A DNA stretch of 42,024 nt, taken from NCBI GenBank assembly GCA_016179925.1, contig JACPCG010000015.1:1-42024 (forward strand), written 5' to 3'. The stretch comes from Candidatus Rokuibacteriota bacterium. Lineage in GTDB: Bacteria; Methylomirabilota; Methylomirabilia; Rokubacteriales; CSP1-6. Every line of letters begins with the position of its first letter. The stretch's first letter is position 1. This document shows positions 17,111 through 25,099 of this stretch, piece by piece. Position numbers and translations under genes: made by a program. The notes under the pieces are model-generated. The model did no database searches, was not told where the DNA came from, and saw nothing but the letters and a program-made list of their open reading frames with translations.

Positions 17111-18913
17111 CTAGAAGCGGCGGCGGCCGGCGAGCGCGCGCTTGCGCAGGCGGAGCGACTTCGGCGTCACCTCGAGCAGCTCGTCCTCGCGGACCCACTC
17201 GAGGCACTGCTCGAGGTTCATGCTGCGCGGCGGGGTGAGCTTCACGGCCTCGTCCGAGGTCGACGCGCGCATGTTCGTGAGCTTCTTCTCCTTCGTGATG
17301 TTGACGTCCATGTCCGTGTCGCGCGCGTTCTCGCCGACGATCATCCCTTCGTAGACCTCGGCGCCGGGGCCGAGGAACATGACGCCGCGCGCCTGGAGGT
17401 TGTCGATCGCGTAGGAGGTCGTGCGCCCCGCGCGGTCGGCGACGAGCGCGCCGTTCTGTCGGTGTGCGATCTCGCCCTGCCAGTCATCCCACCCATCGAA
17501 CAGGTGGTTGAGGAGTCCGGTCCCGCGGGTATCCGTCAGGAACTCGGTCCGGTAGCCGATCAGGCCACGTGACGGGATCCTGTATTCGAGCCGCACCCGC
17601 CCGGTGCCGTGGTTCACGAGCTTCACCATCGTTCCCCGCCGCGGCCCGACCTTCTGCGTGACGGCGCCGATGTGCTCCTCGGGGATATCGATGACGAGGG
17701 ACTCCATCGGCTCGAGGGTGCGCCCGGGCTCCTCGCGCGTGATGATCGTGGGCTTGCCCACCTCCATCTCGTACCCCTCGCGCCGCATCATCTCGATCAG
17801 GATCGCGAGCTGGAGCTCGCCGCGGCCCGACACGCGGAGGGTATCGGGCGAATCGGTCTCCTCGACGCGGATGCCGACGTTGACCCGCCGCTCCTTGAAG
17901 AGCCGGTCGCGGAGCTGCGGCGACGTCACGAACTTCCCTTCCCTGCCGGCGAACGGCGAGACATTCGCGGAGAAGAGCATGGCAACGGTCGGCTCGTCGA
18001 TACGGATCAGCGGGAGGGCTTGCGGGTATTCGGGATCGGCGATTGTTTCACCGATTTCGATGGCGTCAATACCTGCAATTGCCACCAGCTCTCCCGCGCT
18101 CGCCTCCGGCACCTCGATCCTCTTGAGCCCTTCGTACCCGTAGAGGACGGTCACCTTCGCGGACTCGACGGCGCCATCGCGGTGGACGACGGCCACGCGG
18201 TCGGCCTGACGGACCCGGCCGTTGACGATGCGGCCGATGATCAGTCGCCCGACGTAGTCGTCCCAGTCGAGCATCGCGACGCGGACCTGGAGCCCCATCG
18301 CGGGATCGAAGCGCGGCGGCGGCACCGTGGCCAGGATCGTCTCGAACAGCGGCTCGAGCGATTGTCCGGGCTCCTTCAGCTCATGGGTCGCGGTTCCGGT
18401 CCTGGCGTTCGTGTAGAGCACGGGGAACTCGAGCTGGTCCTCGGCCGCGTCGAGGTCGATGAAGAGGTCGTAGACTTCGTCCAGCACCTCGGCCGGGCGC
18501 GCGTCGGACCGATCGATCTTGTTGATCACGACGATCGGCGGCAGCTCCGCCTCGAGCGCCTTCTTGAGGACGAAGCGCGTCTGCGGGAGCGGCCCCTCGG
18601 CGGCGTCCACGAGCAGCAGCACGCCGTCCACCAGCGTCAGCGTCCGCTCGACCTCCGAGCCGAAATCCGCGTGCCCGGGCGTGTCCACGATGTTGACGTG
18701 GACGCCCCGGTACGCGATGGCCGTGTTCTTGGCCATGATCGTGATGCCCTTCTCGCGCTCGAGGTCGATCGAGTCCATGATGCGCTCGGGGACCGACTCG
18801 TTCTGCCGGAAGAGGCCGGACTGCCAGAGCATGCCGTCCACGAGCGTCGTCTTGCCGTGGTCGACGTGGGCGATGATCGCGATGTTGCGGATGTCCTCGC
18901 GCCGCTGCATCAA
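17111..18913 (-). CDS. typA: Ribosome-associated GTPase TypA/BipA
   Basis: A 600-residue translational GTPase. G1 is AHVDHGKTT, switch I carries GITI, G3 is DTPGHADF and G4 is NKID. The beta-barrel, EF-G-like domains III and V and the unique C-terminal domain follow, at the family's usual length of about 600. TypA binds the 70S ribosome and helps with growth in the cold or under stress and with 50S assembly. Start is ATG 18913, with a second ATG directly after. The gene stands alone: the PilZ gene diverges from its start and vapBC lies beyond its end. Confidence 0.97.
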   Translation of the reverse strand: MMQRREDIRNIAIIAHVDHGKTTLVDGMLWQSGLFRQNESVPERIMDSIDLEREKGITIMAKNTAIAYRGVHVNIVDTPGHADFGSEVERTLTLVDGVLLLVDAAEGPLPQTRFVLKKALEAELPPIVVINKIDRSDARPAEVLDEVYDLFIDLDAAEDQLEFPVLYTNARTGTATHELKEPGQSLEPLFETILATVPPPRFDPAMGLQVRVAMLDWDDYVGRLIIGRIVNGRVRQADRVAVVHRDGAVESAKVTVLYGYEGLKRIEVPEASAGELVAIAGIDAIEIGETIADPEYPQALPLIRIDEPTVAMLFSANVSPFAGREGKFVTSPQLRDRLFKERRVNVGIRVEETDSPDTLRVSGRGELQLAILIEMMRREGYEMEVGKPTIITREEPGRTLEPMESLVIDIPEEHIGAVTQKVGPRRGTMVKLVNHGTGRVRLEYRIPSRGLIGYRTEFLTDTRGTGLLNHLFDGWDDWQGEIAHRQNGALVADRAGRTTSYAIDNLQARGVMFLGPGAEVYEGMIVGENARDTDMDVNITKEKKLTNMRASTSDEAVKLTPPRSMNLEQCLEWVREDELLEVTPKSLRLRKRALAGRRRF

Positions 18914-18971
18914 TTCATCCTACCACGCCAGGAATGATCGCCTACCACGTCCGGGATGATAGCCTTGCTCT

Positions 18972-19619
18972 ATGGGCGGTCTCCGGTGCCCGAAGTGCGG
19001 CCGGCACATCGTGCAGCGCGCTCACCGGATCGGCGTGGTGGAGCACGTGCTGAGCGCCGTCTACGTCTACCCGTTTCGCTGCCAGCTCTGCGGCCGGCGG
19101 TTCAGGGCGCTCCGGTGGAGGAAGCGCTACGTCGTGCAGTCGGCCGAGCGCCGCGAGTACGAGCGCGTCGGCCTCCGCGCGCCGGTCATCGTCGTGAGCA
19201 GTCGCGACACCGTGCAGGGCGAGGTCACCGAGCTCTCCATGGAGGGCTGCACGGTGACGATGACCGCGCCGCTCAGCGAGGGCGCGACCGTGCAGGCGGA
19301 GCTCCATCTCCTGCCCGGCGAGCGCCCCGTCTCCGTCGCGGCGGCCGTCGTTCGTTCGGTCCGCACTACGACGTGCGGCCTCGGCTTCACGCGCATCCGG
19401 GCCGAGGAGAGGATCCGCCTGGGCGGGGTCGTCGCCGGCCTCCTGCGCAGCCAGCACGACGCCTCCGTGCCCGAGGGCCCGAAGCTCGCGGACCGGCGGA
19501 TCCCGTACCTCCGCTCCGCGGACTTCTGGCTGGCCGTGGCCTTTCTGGTCTTCCTCGCCCTCGTCCTCGCGGCGCTGCTTCCCAGGTTCTCGCTCTGCAC
19601 GTGGGGCGTCAATTGTTGA
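18972..19619 (+). CDS. Zinc-ribbon / PilZ-domain membrane protein
   Basis: A 215-residue protein with an unusual layout. Residues 6-40 hold two CxxC knuckles (CPKC and CQLC), a likely zinc ribbon. Residues about 57-155 form a PilZ domain with the c-di-GMP motif RxxxR (in RREYERVG) and the second motif ELSMEGC, in which Glu replaces the common Asp/Asn. Residues about 185-205 (FWLAVAFLVFLALVLAALL) are a C-terminal membrane helix. It could tie c-di-GMP level to a membrane process, but no partner is visible. It diverges from typA with 58 nt between, and is followed closely by a promoter-like TATAAT and the cyclophilin pair. Confidence 0.8.
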   Translation: MGGLRCPKCGRHIVQRAHRIGVVEHVLSAVYVYPFRCQLCGRRFRALRWRKRYVVQSAERREYERVGLRAPVIVVSSRDTVQGEVTELSMEGCTVTMTAPLSEGATVQAELHLLPGERPVSVAAAVVRSVRTTTCGLGFTRIRAEERIRLGGVVAGLLRSQHDASVPEGPKLADRRIPYLRSADFWLAVAFLVFLALVLAALLPRFSLCTWGVNC

Positions 19620-19620
19620 G

Positions 19621-19626
19621 TATAAT
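19621..19626 (+). promoter_or_regulatory. Candidate -10 box for the cyclophilin pair
   Basis: A perfect TATAAT starts 2 nt after the PilZ stop, 35 nt before the preferred cyclophilin start. There is no good -35 box. Its last two bases are part of an in-frame ATG (19625), which argues against that ATG being the true start. Confidence 0.4.
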
Positions 19627-19660
19627 GGCGGCTATTCTCACGTCGCCGGAGGTCCGCCGC

Positions 19661-20251
19661 ATGATCCGTCGCGCGCTCGCATTTGCCGTAGCGCTGGCGC
19701 TCGCCGCCGGGACCTCGTCGCTGGCCCAGACCACCCCGCCGGCGGCCGCGCCGGCGAAACCCGCGCCGGCGCCGGCGAAGCCCCGGCCGACGACTCAGCA
19801 GGCGGTCATCACGCTGGAGCGCGGCGGCCGGATCACGCTCGAGTTCTTCCCCGCGGAGGCCCCGAAGCACGTCGAGAACTTCGTGAAGCTCGCCCGGAAG
19901 GGGTTCTACGACGGCCAGCGCTTCCACCGCGTGGAGGCGGGCTTCGTCGTCCAGCTCGGCGACCCGCAGTCGAAGAAGCTGCCGATGGACCACCCCGACA
20001 TGGGCACGGGCGGCCCGGGCTACACGCTCAAGGCGGAGTTCAACCAGCGGCCGTTCGACCGGGGCGCGCTCGGCATGGCCCGCGGGGGGGACCCGGACTC
20101 CGCGGGGAGCCAGTTCTACATCATGCTCGGCCCCGCGCACTTCCTGAACGGCCAGTACACGGCCTTCGGGCGCGTCGTAGACGGGATGGACGTCGTGGAC
20201 CGGATCAAGGTCGGGGACCGCGTGAAGACCATCACGATCGTCGCGAAATGA
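19661..20251 (+). CDS. Exported peptidyl-prolyl cis-trans isomerase (cyclophilin)
   Basis: A 196-residue cyclophilin-type isomerase. A Sec signal peptide (RRALAFAVALALAAGTSSLA) and a Pro/Ala linker precede the catalytic domain, which has FHRV with the catalytic Arg, the GTGGPGYTL loop, GMARGGDPDSAGSQFYI and FGRVVDGMDVV. It would assist folding of exported proteins. I chose ATG 19661 because GGAGG lies 8 nt upstream and the signal peptide then begins normally; ATG 19625 overlaps a TATAAT. A cytosolic paralogue follows after 10 nt. The overall length is normal for the periplasmic class. Confidence 0.92.
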   Translation: MIRRALAFAVALALAAGTSSLAQTTPPAAAPAKPAPAPAKPRPTTQQAVITLERGGRITLEFFPAEAPKHVENFVKLARKGFYDGQRFHRVEAGFVVQLGDPQSKKLPMDHPDMGTGGPGYTLKAEFNQRPFDRGALGMARGGDPDSAGSQFYIMLGPAHFLNGQYTAFGRVVDGMDVVDRIKVGDRVKTITIVAK

Positions 20252-20261
20252 GGAGACACGC

Positions 20262-20696
20262 GTGAAGCAGACCGGCGTCATCACGCTCGAGAAGGGCGGC
20301 GAGATCCGGCTGGAGCTCTATCCCAAGGACGCGCCGAAGACGGTCGAGAACTTCGTCGCCCTCGCGAAGAAGGGGTTCTACAACGGACTCACCTTCCACC
20401 GCGTCGTTCCCGACTTCGTCGTCCAGGGTGGCTGCCCGAACGGCAACGGCACGGGCGGCCCCGGCTACACGATCAAGGCGGAGTTCAACACGCAGAAGCA
20501 CCTGCGCGGGACCGTCGCGATGGCGCGGAGCCAGCACGCGGACTCCGCCGGGAGCCAGTTCTACATCTGCTACGGACCGACGCCGCACCTCGACGGAAGC
20601 TACACGGTGTTCGGGCGCGTCGTCGCGGGCATGGAGCACGTGGACCGCATCACGCAGGGCGACCGCATGACGTCGGTGACGATCGTCGAGGCCTAG
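20262..20696 (+). CDS. Cytosolic peptidyl-prolyl cis-trans isomerase (cyclophilin)
   Basis: A 144-residue cyclophilin without a signal peptide, starting at GTG 20262 behind GAGGAG. It shows the same core as its neighbour: FHRVVPDFVVQGGCPNGNG, GTGGPGYTIKAEF, MARSQHADSAGSQFYI and VFGRVVAGMEHV. The two genes look like a tandem duplication in which one copy gained or kept an export signal. It lacks the extra KLPMDHPD insert of the exported copy. It is followed directly by the hairpin element at about 20703. Confidence 0.93.
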   Translation: MKQTGVITLEKGGEIRLELYPKDAPKTVENFVALAKKGFYNGLTFHRVVPDFVVQGGCPNGNGTGGPGYTIKAEFNTQKHLRGTVAMARSQHADSAGSQFYICYGPTPHLDGSYTVFGRVVAGMEHVDRITQGDRMTSVTIVEA

Positions 20697-20702
20697 CCCG
20701 GC

Positions 20703-20933
20703 CTAGCCCAGGCCTAGCCCGGAGTATTCATGAACGCCGAACGCGCGAGACGAGCGGGTCCTGGCGCAGGGTGTGGCTCCCGGGGGGCGGGCTCCATCAC
20801 CCGTCGACCGCACCCGCCATTCTCCGAACGGCGAGCGGTCGAGGGAACCCACTCCGCCCGCCCCGCGGGAGCCACACCCTGCACCACCGGCTCGGTCGCC
20901 GCCGGCCCGTTCATGGATAGTTCAGGCTAGCCC
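20703..20933 (+). repeat. Giant hairpin element A, with a spanning 66-codon frame
   Basis: A non-genic stretch forming a long interrupted palindrome. Main arms: 27 bp at 20766-20792 and 20856-20882, one mismatch. Inner arms: TCGACCGC 20804-20811 with GCGGTCGA 20835-20842. Outer arms: TATTCATGAACG 20725-20736 with CGTTCATGGATA 20908-20919, one mismatch. The left edge carries tandem CCTAGCCC units. A frame from ATG 20730 to TAG 20928-20930 crosses the whole palindrome and ends 3 nt before the GTG of the next gene. I recognise no protein family in it. It resembles a MITE or REP-like repeat; a second element of like design is at 28081-28328. Confidence 0.7.
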
Positions 20934-22538
20934 GTGGCCTGGTCGCTGCTGATCCGGAACGGCTCGCTGGTGGACGGCACCGGCGCGCCGGCGCGCGCCG
21001 CCGACGTCGCCGTCGAGGGCGACCGGATCGCGGCCGTCGGGTCCGGGCTCCAGGGGGAGGCCCTGCGGGTGATCGACGCGGCCGGCTGCGTCGTGGCGCC
21101 GGGCTTCATCGACGTCCATTCGCACTCCGACCTCTTCTATCTCGAGTGCCCCTCGGCGGAGTCGAAGGTGCGGCAGGGCTGCACCACCGAGGTCGTCGGC
21201 ATGTGCTCGTTCTCTCCGGCGCCCGTCCACCCGTCCCGCCGGGACGTGATGCGGGCGTGGGCGGGAGGCGTCGGCGCGAGCCTCGACTTGCGCTGGGAGA
21301 CGTTCGGCCAGTACCTCGACGCGCTGCGGGCGGCGAGGCCCTCCGTCAACGTCGTCCACTTCGTCGGCCATGGCGCCCTCCGCCTGGCGGCGATCGGTCC
21401 GGAGGATCGGCAGGCTGCGCCCGACGACCTCCGCGCGATGGAGCGGCTCCTCGCCGAGGCGCTGGAGGCGGGGGCGTTCGGCTACTCGACCGGGCTCGTC
21501 TATCCGCCGAGCGCGTATGGCACCACCGGCGAGCTGATCGCGCTCGCCCGGTCCATGGCGAGGTCCCGCGGCCTCTACTTCTCGCACATCCGCGGCGAGT
21601 CCTCGATGGTGGCGGACTCGATCGCCGAGGCGATCCGGATCGGCGAGGAGGGCGGCGTCGGGGTCCAGATCGCGCACGTGAAGGCCGCAGGGCGTGAAAA
21701 CTGGTCGCGGATGGACGCCGTGCTCGCGATGATCGCGCGGGCGCGCGAGCGGGGGCTCGACGTGGCCGGCGACGTCTACCCGTACGCCGCGGGCTCCACC
21801 AAGATGGACAACCTGCTGCCCGCGTGGGCGCACGACGGCGGGATCGCGAAGCTGCTCGAGCGGATCGCGGACCGGCCGACGCGGCGGCGCATCGTCGAAG
21901 AGTGCCTGGTGGACGGCGAGCGCTGGCGTACGGTCTCGATGGGCGCGGTCGGCTTCGACGAGGTCCAGATCGCGACCTGTGCGCGGCGCGAGGTCGAAGG
22001 GATGACCCTCGCCGGGCTCGCCCGCCAGACCTCCACGACGCCCGCCGAGGCGATGCTCGATCTGCTGTCCGAGCAGCGGGCGACGGTCGCGATGGTGGTG
22101 TTCTCCCAGAGCCCTGACAACGTGGCGAAGGTCCTCGCCCACCCGGCTATCATGATCGGCTCCGACTCGATCGGCCTCTTCGCGGGCGACGGGGCGAGGC
22201 CCGGCAAGCCGCACCCCCGCGCCTACGGCACCTTCCCGCGCGTGCTCGGCCTCTACGCGCGCGAGCAGAAGCTCTTCCCGCTCGAGACGGCGGTGCACAA
22301 GATGACCGGCATGCCGTCGGCGCGGCTCCGGCTCCGCGACCGTGGCCTCGTCCGCGAGCGGTGGGCGGCCGACCTCGTCGTCTTCGACCCCGTGGCCGTG
22401 AAGGATGAGGCGACCTTCGCCGAGCCTCACCGGTACCCCCGCGGGATTCCGTACGTCATCGTCAACGGCACGCCGGTCGTGGACGGCGGCAGGTTCCGCG
22501 CCGCCGGCGGTGGCCGGGTGCTCACCCCCGGGCGATGA
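20934..22538 (+). CDS. N-acyl-D-amino-acid deacylase (D-aminoacylase), amidohydrolase family
   Basis: A 534-residue zinc amidohydrolase that removes acyl groups from N-acyl-D-amino acids. It shows the metal motif GFIDVHSHSD, the family's zinc-ligand Cys in EVVGMCSFSPAP, then STGLVYPP, FSHIRGES, IAHVKAAG and the C-terminal metal site MIGSDSIG. It closes with a Pro/Gly-rich amidohydrolase tail. The GTG start at 20934 directly abuts the hairpin element and has no clear Shine-Dalgarno of its own. The stop overlaps the next ATG (ATGA). With the aldehyde dehydrogenase and NagB-like genes it may serve breakdown of cell-wall or amino-sugar derived compounds; that link is inferred. Confidence 0.9.
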   Translation: MAWSLLIRNGSLVDGTGAPARAADVAVEGDRIAAVGSGLQGEALRVIDAAGCVVAPGFIDVHSHSDLFYLECPSAESKVRQGCTTEVVGMCSFSPAPVHPSRRDVMRAWAGGVGASLDLRWETFGQYLDALRAARPSVNVVHFVGHGALRLAAIGPEDRQAAPDDLRAMERLLAEALEAGAFGYSTGLVYPPSAYGTTGELIALARSMARSRGLYFSHIRGESSMVADSIAEAIRIGEEGGVGVQIAHVKAAGRENWSRMDAVLAMIARARERGLDVAGDVYPYAAGSTKMDNLLPAWAHDGGIAKLLERIADRPTRRRIVEECLVDGERWRTVSMGAVGFDEVQIATCARREVEGMTLAGLARQTSTTPAEAMLDLLSEQRATVAMVVFSQSPDNVAKVLAHPAIMIGSDSIGLFAGDGARPGKPHPRAYGTFPRVLGLYAREQKLFPLETAVHKMTGMPSARLRLRDRGLVRERWAADLVVFDPVAVKDEATFAEPHRYPRGIPYVIVNGTPVVDGGRFRAAGGGRVLTPGR

Positions 22539-22732
22539 CGCGCTTCGCGCGCCACCTGCTCTGGATCGCCGCCGCCGCGCCGGTGATGGCCGGCGTCGAG
22601 CTCGGACGCCGGATCTTCGCGAACAACGACGACGCGCGCTTCGCCGTGCTCGCCCGGGGCGTGCTCTCGCAGGGCGTGCGGTTCTTCCCCGAGCTCGACG
22701 GCGCGCCGTACTCGCTCGTCAGGAAGGAATAA
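22535..22732 (+). pseudogene. N-terminal remnant of a membrane glycosyltransferase (ArnT/PMT-like)
   Basis: A 65-residue frame coupled to the previous stop by ATGA. It has one hydrophobic N-terminal helix and then NNDDARFAVLARGVLSQG..FFPELDGAPYSL. This recalls the first periplasmic loop of GT39/GT83-type lipid-linked sugar transferases, where an acidic pair precedes ARFA/RYAEIA and L-N-G-x-P-Y. Such enzymes exceed 450 residues and have about a dozen helices; here everything after the first loop is missing, and the aldehyde dehydrogenase begins 42 nt later. A real small protein cannot be excluded. Confidence 0.5.
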
Positions 22733-22773
22733 CCCCCGCACCGCCGCCCGCCGCGGGCGGCACAGGAGGCACC

Positions 22774-24219
22774 ATGCCGGCAGGACAACTCTTCATCGGA
22801 GGCGCCTGGCGTGCGCCGGTGTCCGGCGAGACCTACAAGACCATCAACCCCGCCAACGAGGAGCCGAGCGCGGAGGTCGGCAAGGGCGACGAGCGCGACA
22901 TCGACCTCGCCATCGCCGCCGCTCGCAAGGCGTTCGACCAGGGCCCGTGGCCCCGGATGAGCGCGGCCGACCGCGGCCGGATCGTCTGGAAGCTCGGCGA
23001 GCTGATCCAGCAGAACCTCGACGAGATGGCGCGGCTCGAGAGCCTCAACACCGGGAAGACCATGTTCGACTCGGGCAAGGTCGAGATCCCGTTCGCGGCA
23101 GAGGTGTTCCGCTACTACGCTGGCTGGGCCACGAAGATCCACGGGGAGACGCTCGCGCTCCGGGACAATGCCTTCACGTTCACGCTCCGCCAGCCCGTCG
23201 GGGTGGTGGGGGCGATCGTGCCGTGGAACTTCCCGTTCCTCCTCTCGTCGTGGAAGATCGCCCCGGCGCTCGCCGCGGGCAACACGGTGGTCCTGAAGCC
23301 GGCCTCGCTGACGCCGCTCACCGCGCTCAAGTTCGCCGAGCTCTGCCAGCAGGCGGCGCTGCCCGAGGGCGTGTTCAACGTCGTCACCGGCCCGGGCGGC
23401 ACGGTGGGCATGGCGATGGTGCGCGATCCGAGGGTGGACAAGATCGCCTTCACGGGCTCCACGGAAGTCGGCAAGGCGATCATGCGCGAAGCGGCGGGAA
23501 CGCTGAAGCGGCTGTCGCTCGAGCTCGGGGGCAAGTCACCGAACATCGTGTTCGCCGACGCCGACATGGACGCCGCGGTGAAGGGCGCGATGACGGGCAT
23601 CTTCTACAACAAGGGCGAGGTGTGCGCCGCCGGCTCGCGGCTCTTCGTCGAGGAGAAGATCCACGCCGAGTTCATGGCGCAGCTCACGGAGCGGGTCAAG
23701 GGCCTCAAGGTGGGCGACCCGATGGACAAGGCGACGCGCATGGGCCCGGTCGTGTCCCGGCAGCAGATGGAGACCGTGCTCGGCTACATCGAGGCGGGGA
23801 AGCACGAGGGCGCGCGCCTCGTCGCGGGCGGTGGCCGCGCGAACGTCGGGAGCGGCAAGGGCTACTTCGTCGAGCCCACGATCTTCGACGGCGTCACCAA
23901 CCGGATGAAGATCGCCCGCGAGGAGATCTTCGGGCCGGTCCTCTCGGTCATCCCGTTCACATCGGTCGATGACGGGCTCGCGCTGGGCAACGAGACGACC
24001 TACGGGCTCGCCGCCGCCGTGTGGACGCGCGACGTGGCGAAGGCGCTCCGTGCGGCGCGCGCCATCCGCGCCGGGACCGTGTGGGTGAACGCCTACAACC
24101 TGTTCGATGCGGCACTGCCGTTCGGCGGGTTCAAGGAGTCGGGGTTCGGCCGCGAGATGGGCTCGGTCGGCCTCGACCACTACACCGAGGTCAAGACCGT
24201 CTGGGTCGATCTCTCCTGA
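22774..24219 (+). CDS. NAD(P)-dependent aldehyde dehydrogenase
   Basis: A 481-residue class-1/2-type aldehyde dehydrogenase that oxidises an aldehyde to the acid. Visible are the cofactor-binding PWNFP and KPASLTPLTAL, the FTGSTEVGK turn, the general base in LELGGKSPN, the catalytic Cys in NKGEVCAAGSRLF, and the EEIFGPVL and PFGGFKESGFGRE motifs. The overall pattern is nearest to betaine- or phenylacetaldehyde-type enzymes, but the substrate cannot be told from sequence. AGGAGG lies 7 nt before ATG 22774. It ends 12 nt before the convergent NagB-like gene. Confidence 0.95.
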   Translation: MPAGQLFIGGAWRAPVSGETYKTINPANEEPSAEVGKGDERDIDLAIAAARKAFDQGPWPRMSAADRGRIVWKLGELIQQNLDEMARLESLNTGKTMFDSGKVEIPFAAEVFRYYAGWATKIHGETLALRDNAFTFTLRQPVGVVGAIVPWNFPFLLSSWKIAPALAAGNTVVLKPASLTPLTALKFAELCQQAALPEGVFNVVTGPGGTVGMAMVRDPRVDKIAFTGSTEVGKAIMREAAGTLKRLSLELGGKSPNIVFADADMDAAVKGAMTGIFYNKGEVCAAGSRLFVEEKIHAEFMAQLTERVKGLKVGDPMDKATRMGPVVSRQQMETVLGYIEAGKHEGARLVAGGGRANVGSGKGYFVEPTIFDGVTNRMKIAREEIFGPVLSVIPFTSVDDGLALGNETTYGLAAAVWTRDVAKALRAARAIRAGTVWVNAYNLFDAALPFGGFKESGFGREMGSVGLDHYTEVKTVWVDLS

Positions 24220-24231
24220 CCTCGCCGCCGG

Positions 24232-24948
24232 TCAGGGGCTCGCGTCACGGTCGGCGAGGATCGTGCAGCGGGCGTGCAGGCGCAGCGCCGAGGCGGGGAC
24301 CGCGGGGTCGATGGGCCCCTCGAGGAGTCTCGCGAGCGGCGCCCGCTTGCCGCGCCCGCTGACGAGCACCACCACCTCGCGCGCGGCGAGGATCGTGGCG
24401 ATGCCGAGCGTGACCGCCCGGTCGCTCACGCATCCCTGCAGCGTCTCGTCGGTGAGGATGTACTCCACCGTCTCCGGCCGGAGGCGTACCGGGCGCGTCG
24501 GCGAGTCGAACGCGCTGCCCGGCTCGTTCGACGCGATGTGGGCGTTCGGCCCGAGCCCCAGCATGACGAGGTCGAGGCCGCCGGCCTTCGCGATCGTCGC
24601 CTCGTACGCGCGGCACATCGCCTCGAGGTCCGCCGCGGCGACGTCGAATGGATGACACCGCTCGGCCGGCACCGGCGCCCAGGACAGGAACTCGCTCCGC
24701 ACCTGCCGCCAGAAGTAGCCGTCGCTCGGCGCCGGCGGGCAGAGCTCGTCCACCGAGAAGACGCGCATGCGCCCGTACTCGAGGGGCTCGCGGGCCTGCC
24801 GCTTCCGCAGGAGACCGTACATCCGCCGCGGGGTGCGCCCGGCCGGCACCGCCATCGCGAGGTCGGGCTTGGCCGCGAGACGGGCCCGGAACAGCTCGGC
24901 CGCCGCCTCGCTGAGCTCGGCCGCATCACGGTGGACGACGACTTTCAC
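24232..24948 (-). CDS. nagB: Glucosamine-6-phosphate deaminase / 6-phosphogluconolactonase family
   Basis: A 238-residue sugar-phosphate isomerase/deaminase-fold protein. FSVDELCPP matches the active-site FNMDEY region of NagB, and GLGPNAHIASNEPGSAF matches the NagB loop GIGxDGHIAFNEPGSSF, which favours deaminase over lactonase. NagB converts glucosamine-6-phosphate to fructose-6-phosphate and ammonia. GTG 24948 is chosen because the family's first strand (VKVVVHRDAAEL) starts there. A -10-like TATACT lies only 7 nt upstream, so the message may be leaderless. It is convergent with the aldehyde dehydrogenase. The substrate is probable, not proved. Confidence 0.83.
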   Translation of the reverse strand: MKVVVHRDAAELSEAAAELFRARLAAKPDLAMAVPAGRTPRRMYGLLRKRQAREPLEYGRMRVFSVDELCPPAPSDGYFWRQVRSEFLSWAPVPAERCHPFDVAAADLEAMCRAYEATIAKAGGLDLVMLGLGPNAHIASNEPGSAFDSPTRPVRLRPETVEYILTDETLQGCVSDRAVTLGIATILAAREVVVLVSGRGKRAPLARLLEGPIDPAVPASALRLHARCTILADRDASP

Positions 24949-24955
24949 GCGCCTG

Positions 24956-24961
24956 AGTATA
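24956..24961 (-). promoter_or_regulatory. Candidate -10 box for a leaderless nagB-like transcript
   Basis: On the minus strand TATACT is followed by seven bases and then the GTG start at 24948, so transcription would begin at or near the start codon. On the plus strand the same bases form part of TATAAT (24958-24963). No clear -35 box is seen. Confidence 0.35.
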
Positions 24962-25032
24962 ATCAAACCCCTCACGCGGCGATCCCAGCGGTAGACTGCG
25001 GGCGCGATGGCGCGTCCGCGGCTCCGCGTGAA

Positions 25033-25050
25033 TATGTCTGTTCAGACATA
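25033..25050. promoter_or_regulatory. Perfect 8-bp inverted repeat upstream of tupA, candidate operator
   Basis: TATGTCTG-TT-CAGACATA is a perfect dyad in the 151-bp gap before tupA, 49 nt ahead of its GTG. It is AT-rich in a very GC-rich setting, so a repressor site for the tungstate/molybdate operon is likely. It does not match the ModE consensus I know. Confidence 0.55.
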
Positions 25051-25099
25051 ACGAGCCGAACGACAGAGCGACGCAGGGAGCGCGGGGAAAGGAGACGGG

